A stretch of 64,000 nt of DNA from assembly GCA_018003015.1 (NCBI GenBank), contig JAGNEZ010000010.1:1-64000 (forward strand), read 5' to 3'. The position numbers and the translations under genes are program-made. This document shows, piece after piece, positions 43,580 through 53,387 of the stretch. Within the stretch, counting starts at the first letter, position 1; the number at the start of each line of letters is the position of its first letter. The notes below the pieces were generated by a model. It saw only the letters and a list, made by a program, of their open reading frames with translations. It ran no database searches and was not told the origin of the DNA. Source of the stretch: Phycisphaerae bacterium. Its GTDB lineage: Bacteria > Planctomycetota > Phycisphaerae > UBA1845 > PWPN01.

Positions 43580-46414
43580 TCACTTGATCTCGTGGCGTTC
43601 CGGCGGCTGCATCGTCAACCGAACCCGCAACGGCAGGAGCAGACCGCCCGCACAGCCGACACGAGCCTGGTAATCACCCGCCCCGAGCATGTGTTCATCC
43701 GCCTCTTGCGGCAACGCCTGAGGTTCGTTCAGCGGCGGTCCGAAACGACGGATCGGCTCCCTGGGCCACTGCAACAGGTATTGGCCCTCCTCCAACTCCC
43801 CTTTCCATGTCCATCGACGGCCGGCGAGTTCAACCCAAGGGTCTTTGATCGTGCGTTTGTCAAGGACCGGCAGGGCCTTGATCCCCCCGATTCCGCACGA
43901 CACGGTCTTCCGGCCGGGCAGACCGTTGTAGTACAAACCGAGGTAGCGGACCCGGCGGTAATCGATGGGATCCTGGGCCGGACGATCCAACTGCTGATAG
44001 CGCCACCCGTTGAAGTTGTTCTGAATGTAGTAGTCGGTCGCTCCTTTCTCGTCACGCAGTTGAATCTTGAACGCGCCCCCGTTGCCGTCACCGCGCAGCC
44101 AGAAGCCGATTCCCCTGTGCCGCGTCAGATCCAGCGGTGGATCAAATCGCCGGCCGATGTAGGACCAGCCATCCGCACCGCTCCGATCGCTCACCGCCGT
44201 GTAAACCGCGCAGCTCGAACCCCCGGGGACTTCCTCGCCGCCCAGTTCAAGCTTCTGCGTCACCTGCTGCAGCGTGGCCCGCTCGCCCGGCTCATACGGC
44301 TCGAGGCTCGCGAAGCGTTCCAGCGTCACCGCCTCGGGCGCGGAATAGGCCGGCCCAGCTTCGAGCCAAGGGCCGGAGAGAGCCTGGATCTGAAAACCGC
44401 AACGCGTTTCCGATTGGCCGCTGCGGACGTTCCAGACGTTCTCCTTTCCATCGACTCGAGACACGTCTCGCCAAGGTTCATAGACGACGCGCTGAAACAC
44501 CTGCCCCTGCGGCGTATCGAGCAGTCGATACTCCCGCCGCCTCCCAAGCCGGGCCAGCCGCTGTGCCGGTTCCATCTTCACCGCCAGCGCTGGATCGACG
44601 CGCAGCCGCTGCCGCATCTCCGGTGAGACTCGGCCGGAAAGCCGCAACTTCTCGTACCGCGCGATGAGATCGAGAATGTCCGCGGTGAACGGATGCCGGG
44701 CCGCCGCGTCCACCGAAACCTGGAACGACATCGAGGCGCCGTAACCGATCGTGGCTCCCAGCACGTACTCGAATTGATCGATCGTGGCCATCGGGTCGTA
44801 ACCGTAGTACCAGCCGATGTCCAACGGCATGCCGTCCCGGGCGAACGAATCGAACCAACTGGACCGCTCGTCGAGATAGCCCTTGATGTCCCCGTGCCCG
44901 TCGGCCGAGGCGGAACGGGCCAGCAGGTGCCAGGAGTAGTGGCTGAAGCTGCTGGCCTGGAGCAGCACGTTCTTGTTGCTCAGCTTCTCATAAATGGTCT
45001 TGTGCAACAGGGCGTTGTAGTACCAATGATCGCCCTGCAGTCGCTCCGAGCCGTCGAAATACAGCATCTCCGCGTTGACAGTATTAGCCACTTTTGCGAA
45101 GTTGTCAGCGATCTCCCCGAGGATGCTCGTGTCCATATCGTAAAGGAAGTAGCCATAGGCTTTGCGTACGTGGGCCACTCGATCGCCCCGGGAATGACCC
45201 ACGGCCCTCGTGCCGAGGTAGCCTCGCCGGCACTGCTCGAATCCCCATGGCGCCTGCATGCGGCGGGCCCCGTACCAGACCAGCTCGTTGCCAATCTGCA
45301 GCACGGACCCCGGCCCTTCATAACCGCCGTCCTCGTTCGGAAAGTCCCCCGGTACCGCCGTGACCGGGACGAAGGCCGCGTTCTCGTCGATGTCGACGGC
45401 CAGCGTGCCGAAGGCGTCTCGAACCAGCCGCGGGTCCGGAATCGGGGTCAGGTACGCATCGGGCGGGTAGATGGAAGCGGCCAGGAGATGCAGTCCCACG
45501 CGGAAGCCGGCCTCACGAAAGCGGTGGATCGTTCGTCGCAAGCCTTCAACGCCGTCCGGAAAGTGCTTCCGATTGACCTGGTAGTGGCCGGTTGTCTCGC
45601 ACCAGGATTCCTGGCCGAGCAGAATCATGTGAAAACCGCCCCGTCGGGCGAGGACCAGAGCCCGGTCAAACTGGGACTCGTCGAAGCTGGTCAGAAACAG
45701 ATAAGAGCGATCGATCCAGGGGGAGCGTTTGTTCCATTCATTGCCTGGCCGTGGCGTGGGCAGGCCGGCAGCCGCTTCAAGCCGCTGCAGGGTCTCGGTC
45801 CATTGCGACGTCGGGCAGACCACGATCGCCGCACCCGCGGGCTCAATGCCGTGGCGATCGTAAGTCTCGGCGATCAACGCCAGCGACGAGGCGGCTTTCG
45901 ACGGGCGGGATTCGGAACGGTTGGCGCGGGCGGCCAACTGGCCGGGTTCCGCGTGAACGTTAGGATCCATGGCCAACACCGCGACCGTCCACTCGCCCAC
46001 GTCTGCGGCGTTCAGCGTGTGGGCCACGCGGGCACCGTCCGGCACCGGCAGCCCAGCCGTCCGGAGCCGCTTGACCGACCGGTCGCAGGACAGCTTGGTC
46101 AGCCGAAGCAGCACGAATCCCGAATGCCGGGCCACAGACCATTCCGCCGAGGCCCCGTCTTCAAACAAGGCGATCAGCCGATCGCCCTGCCAGGACAGAG
46201 CCCGCGGAAACTGCTCACCCCGGTCCGTCTCGATCATCATCATCGGTTGGCTTCCGGTCAGACCGGTGTCCCGTTCACCAAGGAACAGGCCGGCGACATA
46301 GCCGTGCTCGTCGAGTACCAGACGCCCTGTTCCCAGATCCAGGGTGACCTCCGCCAAGGCTGACTGAAGCCACAGAAGACTGACCGCAGCCGTGATGAGC
46401 ACTCTCGTCCGCAT
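43580..46414 (-). CDS. Large secreted glycoside-hydrolase-like protein
   Basis: A 944-residue exported protein with a leader at residues 1-21 (VLITAAVSLLWLQSALA). Residues 25-230 form a beta-rich domain. A TIM-barrel-like part spans about 250-620: DRSYLFLTSFDESQFDRALV, FHMILLGQESWCETTGHY, FREAGFRVGLHLLAASIYPP and NAEMLYFDGSERLQGDHW, which recall the barrels of alpha-galactosidase-type hydrolases. The C-terminal part includes a beta-sandwich with GIGFWLRGDGNGGAFKIQL. Acidic residues in YFDGSE are candidates for catalysis. The exact GH family cannot be named from reading. It is divergent from the DUF4432 gene, 210 bases apart. Confidence 0.72.
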   Translation of the reverse strand: MRTRVLITAAVSLLWLQSALAEVTLDLGTGRLVLDEHGYVAGLFLGERDTGLTGSQPMMMIETDRGEQFPRALSWQGDRLIALFEDGASAEWSVARHSGFVLLRLTKLSCDRSVKRLRTAGLPVPDGARVAHTLNAADVGEWTVAVLAMDPNVHAEPGQLAARANRSESRPSKAASSLALIAETYDRHGIEPAGAAIVVCPTSQWTETLQRLEAAAGLPTPRPGNEWNKRSPWIDRSYLFLTSFDESQFDRALVLARRGGFHMILLGQESWCETTGHYQVNRKHFPDGVEGLRRTIHRFREAGFRVGLHLLAASIYPPDAYLTPIPDPRLVRDAFGTLAVDIDENAAFVPVTAVPGDFPNEDGGYEGPGSVLQIGNELVWYGARRMQAPWGFEQCRRGYLGTRAVGHSRGDRVAHVRKAYGYFLYDMDTSILGEIADNFAKVANTVNAEMLYFDGSERLQGDHWYYNALLHKTIYEKLSNKNVLLQASSFSHYSWHLLARSASADGHGDIKGYLDERSSWFDSFARDGMPLDIGWYYGYDPMATIDQFEYVLGATIGYGASMSFQVSVDAAARHPFTADILDLIARYEKLRLSGRVSPEMRQRLRVDPALAVKMEPAQRLARLGRRREYRLLDTPQGQVFQRVVYEPWRDVSRVDGKENVWNVRSGQSETRCGFQIQALSGPWLEAGPAYSAPEAVTLERFASLEPYEPGERATLQQVTQKLELGGEEVPGGSSCAVYTAVSDRSGADGWSYIGRRFDPPLDLTRHRGIGFWLRGDGNGGAFKIQLRDEKGATDYYIQNNFNGWRYQQLDRPAQDPIDYRRVRYLGLYYNGLPGRKTVSCGIGGIKALPVLDKRTIKDPWVELAGRRWTWKGELEEGQYLLQWPREPIRRFGPPLNEPQALPQEADEHMLGAGDYQARVGCAGGLLLPLRVRLTMQPPERHEIK

Positions 46415-46624
46415 GGTCCGCCTCTCCCGTGACACCTCGTCCGGCCACACCGCCACGGCAAGCCATTGTATCATCACTCCTTCGGCGAACCTCAGTTTCC
46501 GCCTGTTCGAAGGGTGCGGCCGGGGGGCGGGAGCCACGCGGCAGCGTTTTGACAGCCGCCGGACTCGGCCGCACAATGACCCGCACTGGACGCATCATTC
46601 AACCCTTCAAGGAAGGAGCACGCC

Positions 46625-47710
46625 ATGAGCAAGACACAAGCCGGCCGAAACCCGTTCGCGAATGCACCGGTTGAGAACCCCTCTCAGCTCGGCGGCATCG
46701 AGACCTCCGTACTGGACAACGGCCCCGGGCGCGGCGTGCGCATCGCCTGGGTGAACACCGGTACCGGCCTGCGATACAAGGTCGTCATCGACCGCGGGCT
46801 GGACATCGCCGACGCCGAGTTCTGCGGGCAGTCGCTGACCTGGCATTCCCTGACCGGCACGACGGCCCCGTCGCACAGCTACAACCACTGGATGGAGTGG
46901 CTGCGCGGCTTCTACGGCGGCCTGATGGTGAGTTGCGGACCGCTGAATACCGGCGGGCCGTTCGTCGAGGACAAAGAGACCTACGGCCTCCATGGGACGC
47001 ACTCCCACACCTGCGCGATCGTCGAGTCGATCATCAATCCCGACCCCGCCCGCGGGCAGTTCGACATGAGCATGACCGCCCTGGTTCGTACGGCCCGCGT
47101 CTTCGGCCCCAACGTCGAGCTGCGCCGGACGATGAGTAGCACGCTGGGCGAGTCGGCCATCCGCGTTCGCGACGAATTCACCAATCGTGGCAACCAACCG
47201 GTCCCGCACGCCTGGCTGCTGCACATCAACTTCGGCTATCCGCTGCTGGAGCCCGGTGCCAGCGTTTACTGCTACAGGGGCAAGATCACGCCCCGCGGCG
47301 ACAGCGTGGACTGGTTCACGAAGCGCAAGGACTTCCGCTCCGCGCCCGCTCCGCAGGCAGCCCACCGCGGCACCGGCGAGGTCTTCACTTACATCGACCC
47401 GCAGGCCGACGCGAAGGGCTTGGTCTGCTGCGGGCTGGTCAACCGGAAGCGCGGGCTGGGCGTCAAGGTCGAGTACCCGCGCAGTGACTACGCCCGACTG
47501 GGCAACTGGCAGCACTGGGGGCCGAACGGCTCGTACACCGGGGCCCTCGAGCCGATGACCGCCGGCGTCGAAGGCCGGCCGGTCGACCGCCAGCGCGGCT
47601 GGTTCAGGACGCTGGAGCCCGGCGAGACGGCCATCCACCGCTGCACGATCACGGCCACCACGGCCAGGGCTGACTTGGCGGCGCTGCTGAGGCTGAATGG
47701 GGGAAGGTAG
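46625..47710 (+). CDS. DUF4432 aldose-epimerase-like protein
   Basis: A 361-residue protein of the galactose-mutarotase-like superfamily, DUF4432 branch. The features are GVRIAWVNTGTGLRYKVVID, RGLDIADAEFCGQSLTWHS, YGLHGTHSHTCAIVES (the HGxHS stretch that holds a substrate histidine), PHAWLLHINFGYPLLEPGA and a closing LEPMTAGVEGRP with acidic residue. Members are thought to bind or isomerise sugars. AAGGAGCACGCC precedes the ATG. The neighbouring glycoside-hydrolase-like gene is divergent, so both may serve sugar use. Cytoplasmic, as no leader is present. Confidence 0.82.
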   Translation: MSKTQAGRNPFANAPVENPSQLGGIETSVLDNGPGRGVRIAWVNTGTGLRYKVVIDRGLDIADAEFCGQSLTWHSLTGTTAPSHSYNHWMEWLRGFYGGLMVSCGPLNTGGPFVEDKETYGLHGTHSHTCAIVESIINPDPARGQFDMSMTALVRTARVFGPNVELRRTMSSTLGESAIRVRDEFTNRGNQPVPHAWLLHINFGYPLLEPGASVYCYRGKITPRGDSVDWFTKRKDFRSAPAPQAAHRGTGEVFTYIDPQADAKGLVCCGLVNRKRGLGVKVEYPRSDYARLGNWQHWGPNGSYTGALEPMTAGVEGRPVDRQRGWFRTLEPGETAIHRCTITATTARADLAALLRLNGGR

Positions 47711-47816
47711 CGGGCAGCCGGCGGGAGTCCACGCATCGTGGCCGACCTGGACGAGAATGGGCCTGTCAAGGCCGGCGAGATACCGATGCCACGGAGGCGG
47801 TGGGGCACCCTCCCGG

Positions 47817-49046
47817 TCACTTGATCCACCGGGCAGCCGCACTCTTCAACTTGGCCGCCAAATCGGTCTTCTCCCAGGTGAACCCGGGCAGATTCCGCCC
47901 GAAGTGCCCGTTGCGGGCGGTCTCGCGGTAGATCGGGCGCTTGAGCCTCAGGTGCTTGATGATGCCCTGTGGCGTCAGCGGGAACAGGTCGCGAATCAGG
48001 CCGGCGATCTTCACATCGTCGATCAGGCCAGTACCGAAGGTGTCCACGTGGACGCTGACCGGCTCGGCCACGCCAATGGCATAGGCAAGTTGGATCTCGC
48101 ATTCCCGGGCCAGTCGGGCAGCGACCACGTTCTTGGCAATGTAGCGACCCATGTAGGCCGCGGATCGGTCAACCTTGCTCGGGTCCTTGCCACTGAAGGC
48201 TCCGCCGCCGTGACGGCCGCGACCGCCGTAGGTATCCACGATGATCTTGCGGCCGGTCACGCCGGAATCGCCGTGCGGGCCGCCGACCACGAACCGGCCG
48301 GTGGGATTGATGTGGAACTTGATGCCGCTGCGCCAGAGGTCCGGTCGCTCCTTGACCACGACGGGCTTGACGATCTTGTTGACAATCTGCTGGCGGGCGG
48401 CCTTGGACATGTTGCCGCTGCGATCGACAACATCCTCGGTGTGCTGTGTCGAAACGACAATGGTGTCGATCTGGCTGGGCAGATTGTTGACATACTTGAC
48501 GGTGACCTGGCTCTTGCTGTCCGGGCGAAGCCACTTGATTTCGCCCTGTTCGCGGGCCTCGGTGAGGCGTTCGACGAGGCGGTGGGCGAGATGGATGGGC
48601 AGGGGCATGAGGGCCTTGGTCTCGCGGCAGGCGAAGCCGAACATGAGTCCCTGGTCGCCGGCGCCCTGTTCTCTGTGCAGGCCCTGGCCCTTGGTGACGC
48701 CCTGGCTGATATCGGGCGACTGGGCGTGCAGGGCGCGAACCACCGCGCAGCTGCGATAATCGAAGCCGGTGCTGGCATCGTCGTAGCCGATCTCGCGAAC
48801 CGTCTCGCGGGCGGTGGCCTCGGCGTTCGCCAGGGCCATGGCCGCGGCGGCGTTGTGAGGGGTCACCTCGCCGGCCATGACGATGAGGCCGGTGGTCACC
48901 AGGGTCTCCACCGCCACGCGCGCGTCGGGGTCGTGCTGGAGCAGGCTGTCCAGCACCGCATCCGAGATCTGGTCGCAGACCTTGTCCGGGTGACCCTGGG
49001 AAACCGACTCCGATGTGAACAGATAGGAACCGTTGCGCTTGGCCAT
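47817..49046 (-). CDS. metK: S-adenosylmethionine synthetase
   Basis: A 409-residue methionine adenosyltransferase that makes SAM from ATP and methionine. The motifs are complete: [20 protein letters not shown] at the start, [16 protein letters not shown] (the GAGDQG loop), [50 protein letters not shown], and the C-terminal GHFGRN. It is some 25 residues longer than the E. coli enzyme, as in other members of this phylum. The ATG at 49046 was chosen since family proteins start at K-R-x-x-x-L-F-T-S-E. No SAM riboswitch was recognised in the 230-base upstream interval. Confidence 0.95.
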   Translation of the reverse strand: MAKRNGSYLFTSESVSQGHPDKVCDQISDAVLDSLLQHDPDARVAVETLVTTGLIVMAGEVTPHNAAAAMALANAEATARETVREIGYDDASTGFDYRSCAVVRALHAQSPDISQGVTKGQGLHREQGAGDQGLMFGFACRETKALMPLPIHLAHRLVERLTEAREQGEIKWLRPDSKSQVTVKYVNNLPSQIDTIVVSTQHTEDVVDRSGNMSKAARQQIVNKIVKPVVVKERPDLWRSGIKFHINPTGRFVVGGPHGDSGVTGRKIIVDTYGGRGRHGGGAFSGKDPSKVDRSAAYMGRYIAKNVVAARLARECEIQLAYAIGVAEPVSVHVDTFGTGLIDDVKIAGLIRDLFPLTPQGIIKHLRLKRPIYRETARNGHFGRNLPGFTWEKTDLAAKLKSAAARWIK

Positions 49047-49276
49047 CGCTATGCGCTTGCCTTTCAGTATGGACAGAATCTCCATCCCCGTGCTGTGCAG
49101 GGGCCCACGTCAGCGATGCAATGATAAGGCGGCGAACGCAACGTGACAAGGCGGTGGCGCGCCAGCATCGGCCGACAGTGAAGTCCGGGAGTCTCTCGTG
49201 GTATACTACAAGCCGCCGTCCCGGCCCCAGAGGCGGCGTGTGGGGCGGCGAGTCAACCGGTCCAAGGGGCCACAAC

Positions 49277-50596
49277 ATGAGCGATGCCAAGCGTATCTCG
49301 CGGCGAGAAGTGTTGACGGGTGGGGCGGCGGTTGCGGCCGGCGCGATCGGCTTCCCGACGATCATCCCTTCGCATGTCCTGGCGGCGCCGGGCCGGGAAG
49401 GAGCGAACGACCGCATCGGCATCGGGATTATCGGCCCCGGCCGGCAGGGCTCGGCCGTTCTGGCGGACGCCGCGAAACGGGGTCGCGTGGTCGCGGTGGC
49501 GGACGTCAACCTACCGAGGGCTCAGGCCTGCGCCAGCAAGCACAACGCCAAGGCCTTCCAGGATTACCGCAAGATGCTCGAGCTCAAGGAGGTGGATGCG
49601 GTGATCGTGGCGACGCCCGACCACTGGCGGGTGCTGTGCTGCATTCACGCGGCCCAGGCAGGCAAGGACATGTACGCGGAGAAGTGCCTCACGCTGACGA
49701 TTCGTGAAGGCCGCGTGCTGGTCGATGCGATCCGCAAGTACAAGCGTGTGTTCCAGACCGGCAGCCAGCAGCGGTCGATGGCCGCCAACCGGCTGGGCTG
49801 CGAGCTGGTGCGTAACGGGCACATCGGCAAGGTACACACGGTCATTGGCGCCAACTACCCCAGTCCGTGGGAGTGTGCCATGCGGGCCAAGCCGATCCTG
49901 GAGGGTCTGGACTGGGACACGTGGTGCGGGCCGGTCGAGCCGGTGCCATTCCACAACGACCTCTATGCCCCTCGGGCGAACCCCGGCTGGCTCTCATTCC
50001 GACAGTTCAGCGGCGGAGAGATGACCGGCTGGGGCAGCCACGGGCTGGATCAGATCCAATGGGCGCTGGGAATGGACGAGTCGGGACCGGTCGAAGTGTG
50101 GGTGGAGGGACCGAAGTTTGACCCGCCAACTTACACCGATGCGGGTCCGCGGGCGGTGGGCGAGGCTCGCTGCAAGCAGCCGATGATCTTCTACCGGTAC
50201 GAGAACGGCACGGTCGTCAGGCTGGACAACGGCCCCGAGGGTGGTGCGGTTTTCATCGGCGACAGGGGCAAGATCACCATCGACCGGGCCAAGGTCAAAT
50301 CCGACCCGGTCGAGATCGTGAAGGAGCCGGCGAAGGAGAACGAGCTCCATCTCTATCGCAGCGACGACCACATGCGCAACTGGTTTGAGTGCATGAAGTC
50401 GAGGAGGCCGTGCGTGGCCGATGTCGAGACCGGCCATCGGAGCTCCACCGTGTGCCATCTGGGTAATATCGCTCGCTGGCTCAACCGGAAGCTCAAGTGG
50501 GATCCGGCCAGGGAAACGTTCGCCGGCGACGAAGAGGCCAATGCCTACCTGGACCGCAAGCGGCGCCAAGGGTACGAGCTTCCCGAGAAGGTCTAG
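49277..50596 (+). CDS. Gfo/Idh/MocA-family oxidoreductase, Tat-exported (1)
   Basis: A 439-residue NAD(P)-dependent oxidoreductase-like protein typical of planctomycetes. The twin-arginine leader is ISRREVLTGGAAVAAGAI at residues 7-24. The Rossmann fold reads IGIGIIGPGRQGSAVLADAA, and the motif normally EKP appears as DMYAEKCLTLTIREGR, with Cys replacing the usual Pro after Lys. Further typical parts are QTGSQQRSMAANRL, GEMTGWGSHGLDQIQ and the end HRSSTVCHLGNIARWL. A TATACT hexamer at 49201-49206 may be its -10 element. A role in sugar derivative oxidation is likely, but no substrate can be assigned. Confidence 0.87.
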   Translation: MSDAKRISRREVLTGGAAVAAGAIGFPTIIPSHVLAAPGREGANDRIGIGIIGPGRQGSAVLADAAKRGRVVAVADVNLPRAQACASKHNAKAFQDYRKMLELKEVDAVIVATPDHWRVLCCIHAAQAGKDMYAEKCLTLTIREGRVLVDAIRKYKRVFQTGSQQRSMAANRLGCELVRNGHIGKVHTVIGANYPSPWECAMRAKPILEGLDWDTWCGPVEPVPFHNDLYAPRANPGWLSFRQFSGGEMTGWGSHGLDQIQWALGMDESGPVEVWVEGPKFDPPTYTDAGPRAVGEARCKQPMIFYRYENGTVVRLDNGPEGGAVFIGDRGKITIDRAKVKSDPVEIVKEPAKENELHLYRSDDHMRNWFECMKSRRPCVADVETGHRSSTVCHLGNIARWLNRKLKWDPARETFAGDEEANAYLDRKRRQGYELPEKV

Positions 50597-50611
50597 CTGG
50601 TTGAGCTTCTC

Positions 50612-53068
50612 TCAGTTAAAGCGTATCACTGTAAACGACCGCGGCGCGAACGTGTAGCGCCCATCGTGGTGAGTCCAGGGACTCTGGGCAGGGACGATAC
50701 TCCGCGTGCTCGCCGCGGTGTTGACGGCGTCCAGGGGTCCGGCCAGGACCTCCACGGCCGCGGCCGGCTGGGCAGGCGTGAATCCGCTCCAGCGCAGGGC
50801 GGTCGGCACGGGCTGATCGCCGGGATTGACCACCTGGATAACTAGCGTCTTGCCGTCCGCGCTGCGCTTCGCACTGACATCGAGTACCTCGCCGGGACTG
50901 TGCACTTCGCTCGCGACCAGCATGGGCTGGTAATTGCGGGAAATCATTCGGGTTACGTATCCCGGCGGCTGCAGCCAGACCTGAGAGGGGTTCAGGAAGA
51001 GCAGGCCCTGGTTCCAGCCGTTGTCGTTCTGACCGTCGGGCTGGAGGCAGTTGGCCGACGTGGCGATGGGAATCCGGCCGTCGCGCTCGATGGCGTTGAT
51101 GGCCATCGCGTTGGCGAGTGCTCGGCGTTGCGAGTGGTTGCCGGCGTTGAACTCAAAAATCACGACCCGATGCTTGGCTCCATCGGCGATGCGAGCCAAG
51201 GCATCAATGTAGGAAATGGTCCCCCCCCAGTCGGGCCGCGGGCCTTCCGTGCTGATGTGGACGTCGAACCACACCTCGCGGTTGTGCTGCTTGGCGAGCC
51301 GCAGGATCTTCTGCTGGGTTGCCAAGGTGGTGATGCCGCCGGCCGCACCCGTGATGTGGAACGGATCGACGATTGGGTGGCCGTAGCAGAAGTCCCCCAC
51401 AACGAGAATGATGTCCGGATCCTTGGCCCAGATCGCCTCGGCCATGGGTCTGAACTTCTCCCAGTAGTCTTCGTTGACTTTCTCTTCGTTGCCGAGCTGG
51501 AGGTATCTCAGGCGGTACGGAGCGGGATGGCCGTCGGCGGCGCGCTTGCCGCCCCACTCGCTGTCAGCCGGGCCGTTGACGTACTCGATGAAATCGGCCA
51601 TGTCCTGCGGCGTCTCGCCCATGTTCACGTCGGGGATGCCCAGGAAACCGGCCGCCTCGCAGAAGTTCAGGAAGTCAGGGATGCCCCAACCGTTGGAGGA
51701 ATGCGGATACCAGAAGCCCTGATACGGTGGCCGGTGGTCGCGAGGGCCGATCATCTTCTTCCAGCGATACTCGGCGTGGTTGACCATACCCCCCCCCTGC
51801 CGGAGGACGGTAATGCCCTGGTCGATGAGGCCCTCGGCGACATCCTTGCGTGTAGGCAGATTCTTGAATCGGCCCCAGGGACCGGGTTGCAGCAAGGCGT
51901 AGCCCACGACCACGGACCCCGGCTGCTTGAGTTTGAGTGCGAACCGTCCGGTCTTCTCGGTCGCGGCGGGTGTCAGCCCGAACTCGATCTTCTGCCACTT
52001 GTCGCTCGCGACCATCGCTCTCGCTTCCGCATGGACACGGTCGCCCTCCCGGCTTTCCAGGGCTACGGACAACTCCGCCGGCTTGGCCGCACGCGCCCAC
52101 ACCCAACCCTCGTACGGCTTGCCCGCAACAAAGGACATGCCCCAGCGGTTGAGGCCCTGGTTCTCGATGCCGATTTCGCCATCGCCTCCGGTCAGGGTGA
52201 TTCGCTGGCTCTGGCGTCCAAGGAAGGCTTCGCGGGGCTCGAGGGCGAACCCGCCGGTCGCCGTGCCGCGTCGCATGGCTCGCCACATGCCGCTGACGTT
52301 GTCGCGCCAGGCATCTTCGGCGACGCGCTCAAACGGCAAGTTCCGAGCTTGCCCATCCAGGGTAACCGCGAGGCTGCGGAATCTCGCCTCGCGCTGCCAG
52401 GTTCGCAGGCCCACCGCCCCGCTTTCCAGCGGGTAGTCGTTGTCGTCGTATCGCATGACCTCCTTGCCGTCGACCAGCACTTCCAGGCGCTGCTTCACCA
52501 TGCGTACGGCGAGCGTGACCCACTGATTAACCGGCACCTCGCAGGGCACCCTGCCGATGGGTTCCCAGTTCTGCCGGTGGCGACCAAGGACCAGCTGTCC
52601 CGAAGATTCGAGGGAGATCTCGTAGCCGGTGAACTTGTCCGCGCCGTTGCCGGGGCTGCGTACCTTGACGATCAATCCTGCGTTGCCGTCCCTCGAGTCG
52701 GGGAGGAGCACCTGGATTCTGACCTCGCCGTCGGCCAAGGCGGGGACGTCGGCGATGAGCTTGGGCCCGTCGCCGCCCGCGGCGTGCAGTTCACCGCCGT
52801 CTGGCTGCCAGCGGCCGCCGTACGCTCTGAAACCCCGTAACTCTGGAGAGGGTGAAGCTTCCTGGAAGCTCTCACCGAAGACCATCTGGCTGTCGATTCC
52901 GCCGTAGATCTCGTGATTGACGTCCTCGATGCATGCACCGGTCAGGTAGCGCGACACGCGATGTCGAACCTGGTCGGCATGGATGGTGATGGCCGCTTCC
53001 TGGGCCGGGGCCACCGCCGCGAGAGCGCCCACTGCCGCCGCCCAGACGAAGGTCCTTCGGGGTGTCAT
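50612..53068 (-). CDS. Secreted GH51-type alpha-L-arabinofuranosidase
   Basis: An 818-residue exported glycosidase that should remove arabinofuranosyl side chains from plant-type polysaccharides. The leader is residues 1-22 (TFVWAAAVGALAAVAPAQ). The N-terminal region includes IEDVNHEIYGGIDSQMVFGE, then an inserted lectin-like domain (VTLAVRMVKQRLEVLVDGKE). The barrel has LRQGGGMVNHAEYRWKKMIG, the acid/base Glu528 in YLQLGNEEKV and the nucleophile Glu639 in VVIFEFNAGNHSQ. A beta-sandwich ends the chain. AAGGAGACACGTCAAC precedes the ATG. It is convergent with the Gfo/Idh/MocA gene and divergent from a nucleotidyltransferase gene. Confidence 0.87.
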   Translation of the reverse strand: MTPRRTFVWAAAVGALAAVAPAQEAAITIHADQVRHRVSRYLTGACIEDVNHEIYGGIDSQMVFGESFQEASPSPELRGFRAYGGRWQPDGGELHAAGGDGPKLIADVPALADGEVRIQVLLPDSRDGNAGLIVKVRSPGNGADKFTGYEISLESSGQLVLGRHRQNWEPIGRVPCEVPVNQWVTLAVRMVKQRLEVLVDGKEVMRYDDNDYPLESGAVGLRTWQREARFRSLAVTLDGQARNLPFERVAEDAWRDNVSGMWRAMRRGTATGGFALEPREAFLGRQSQRITLTGGDGEIGIENQGLNRWGMSFVAGKPYEGWVWARAAKPAELSVALESREGDRVHAEARAMVASDKWQKIEFGLTPAATEKTGRFALKLKQPGSVVVGYALLQPGPWGRFKNLPTRKDVAEGLIDQGITVLRQGGGMVNHAEYRWKKMIGPRDHRPPYQGFWYPHSSNGWGIPDFLNFCEAAGFLGIPDVNMGETPQDMADFIEYVNGPADSEWGGKRAADGHPAPYRLRYLQLGNEEKVNEDYWEKFRPMAEAIWAKDPDIILVVGDFCYGHPIVDPFHITGAAGGITTLATQQKILRLAKQHNREVWFDVHISTEGPRPDWGGTISYIDALARIADGAKHRVVIFEFNAGNHSQRRALANAMAINAIERDGRIPIATSANCLQPDGQNDNGWNQGLLFLNPSQVWLQPPGYVTRMISRNYQPMLVASEVHSPGEVLDVSAKRSADGKTLVIQVVNPGDQPVPTALRWSGFTPAQPAAAVEVLAGPLDAVNTAASTRSIVPAQSPWTHHDGRYTFAPRSFTVIRFN

Positions 53069-53387
53069 GTTGACGTGTCTCCTTGTGGTAGGGTGATCCG
53101 TCCTGTCCGTCTGCCGGAAGACGGCCACCTTCTCCATGGTACGCCTACAAAAGGCGGTGTCGATGAGTTTCCACCGCCGGAAATTGAGATTCTTTGTCCG
53201 TCCAGCGGCTTCCGCCCACACGGCGGCCTTGGGGAACAGTGTGTTTCCGCCGACCTCCGCGGGCTTCTCGACCATCGTCCTTGGCGCCTCGGTCGGCCGC
53301 TCGTAGAATAAGGCTGGCCGCTCGGGAAACGTGGCCAAGGCTAGCGCTCGCATCGACGGCCTTCGGTATATCGAGCGCACGCAACCG

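Noticed and set aside
49047-49276. SAM riboswitch upstream of metK or the oxidoreductase
   Set aside because: No SAM-I, SAM-II or SAH consensus core was recognisable in the interval.
50900-52840. Plus-strand frame of 646 codons opposite the arabinofuranosidase
   Set aside because: The minus strand has conserved catalytic motifs; the antisense frame has no recognisable domain.
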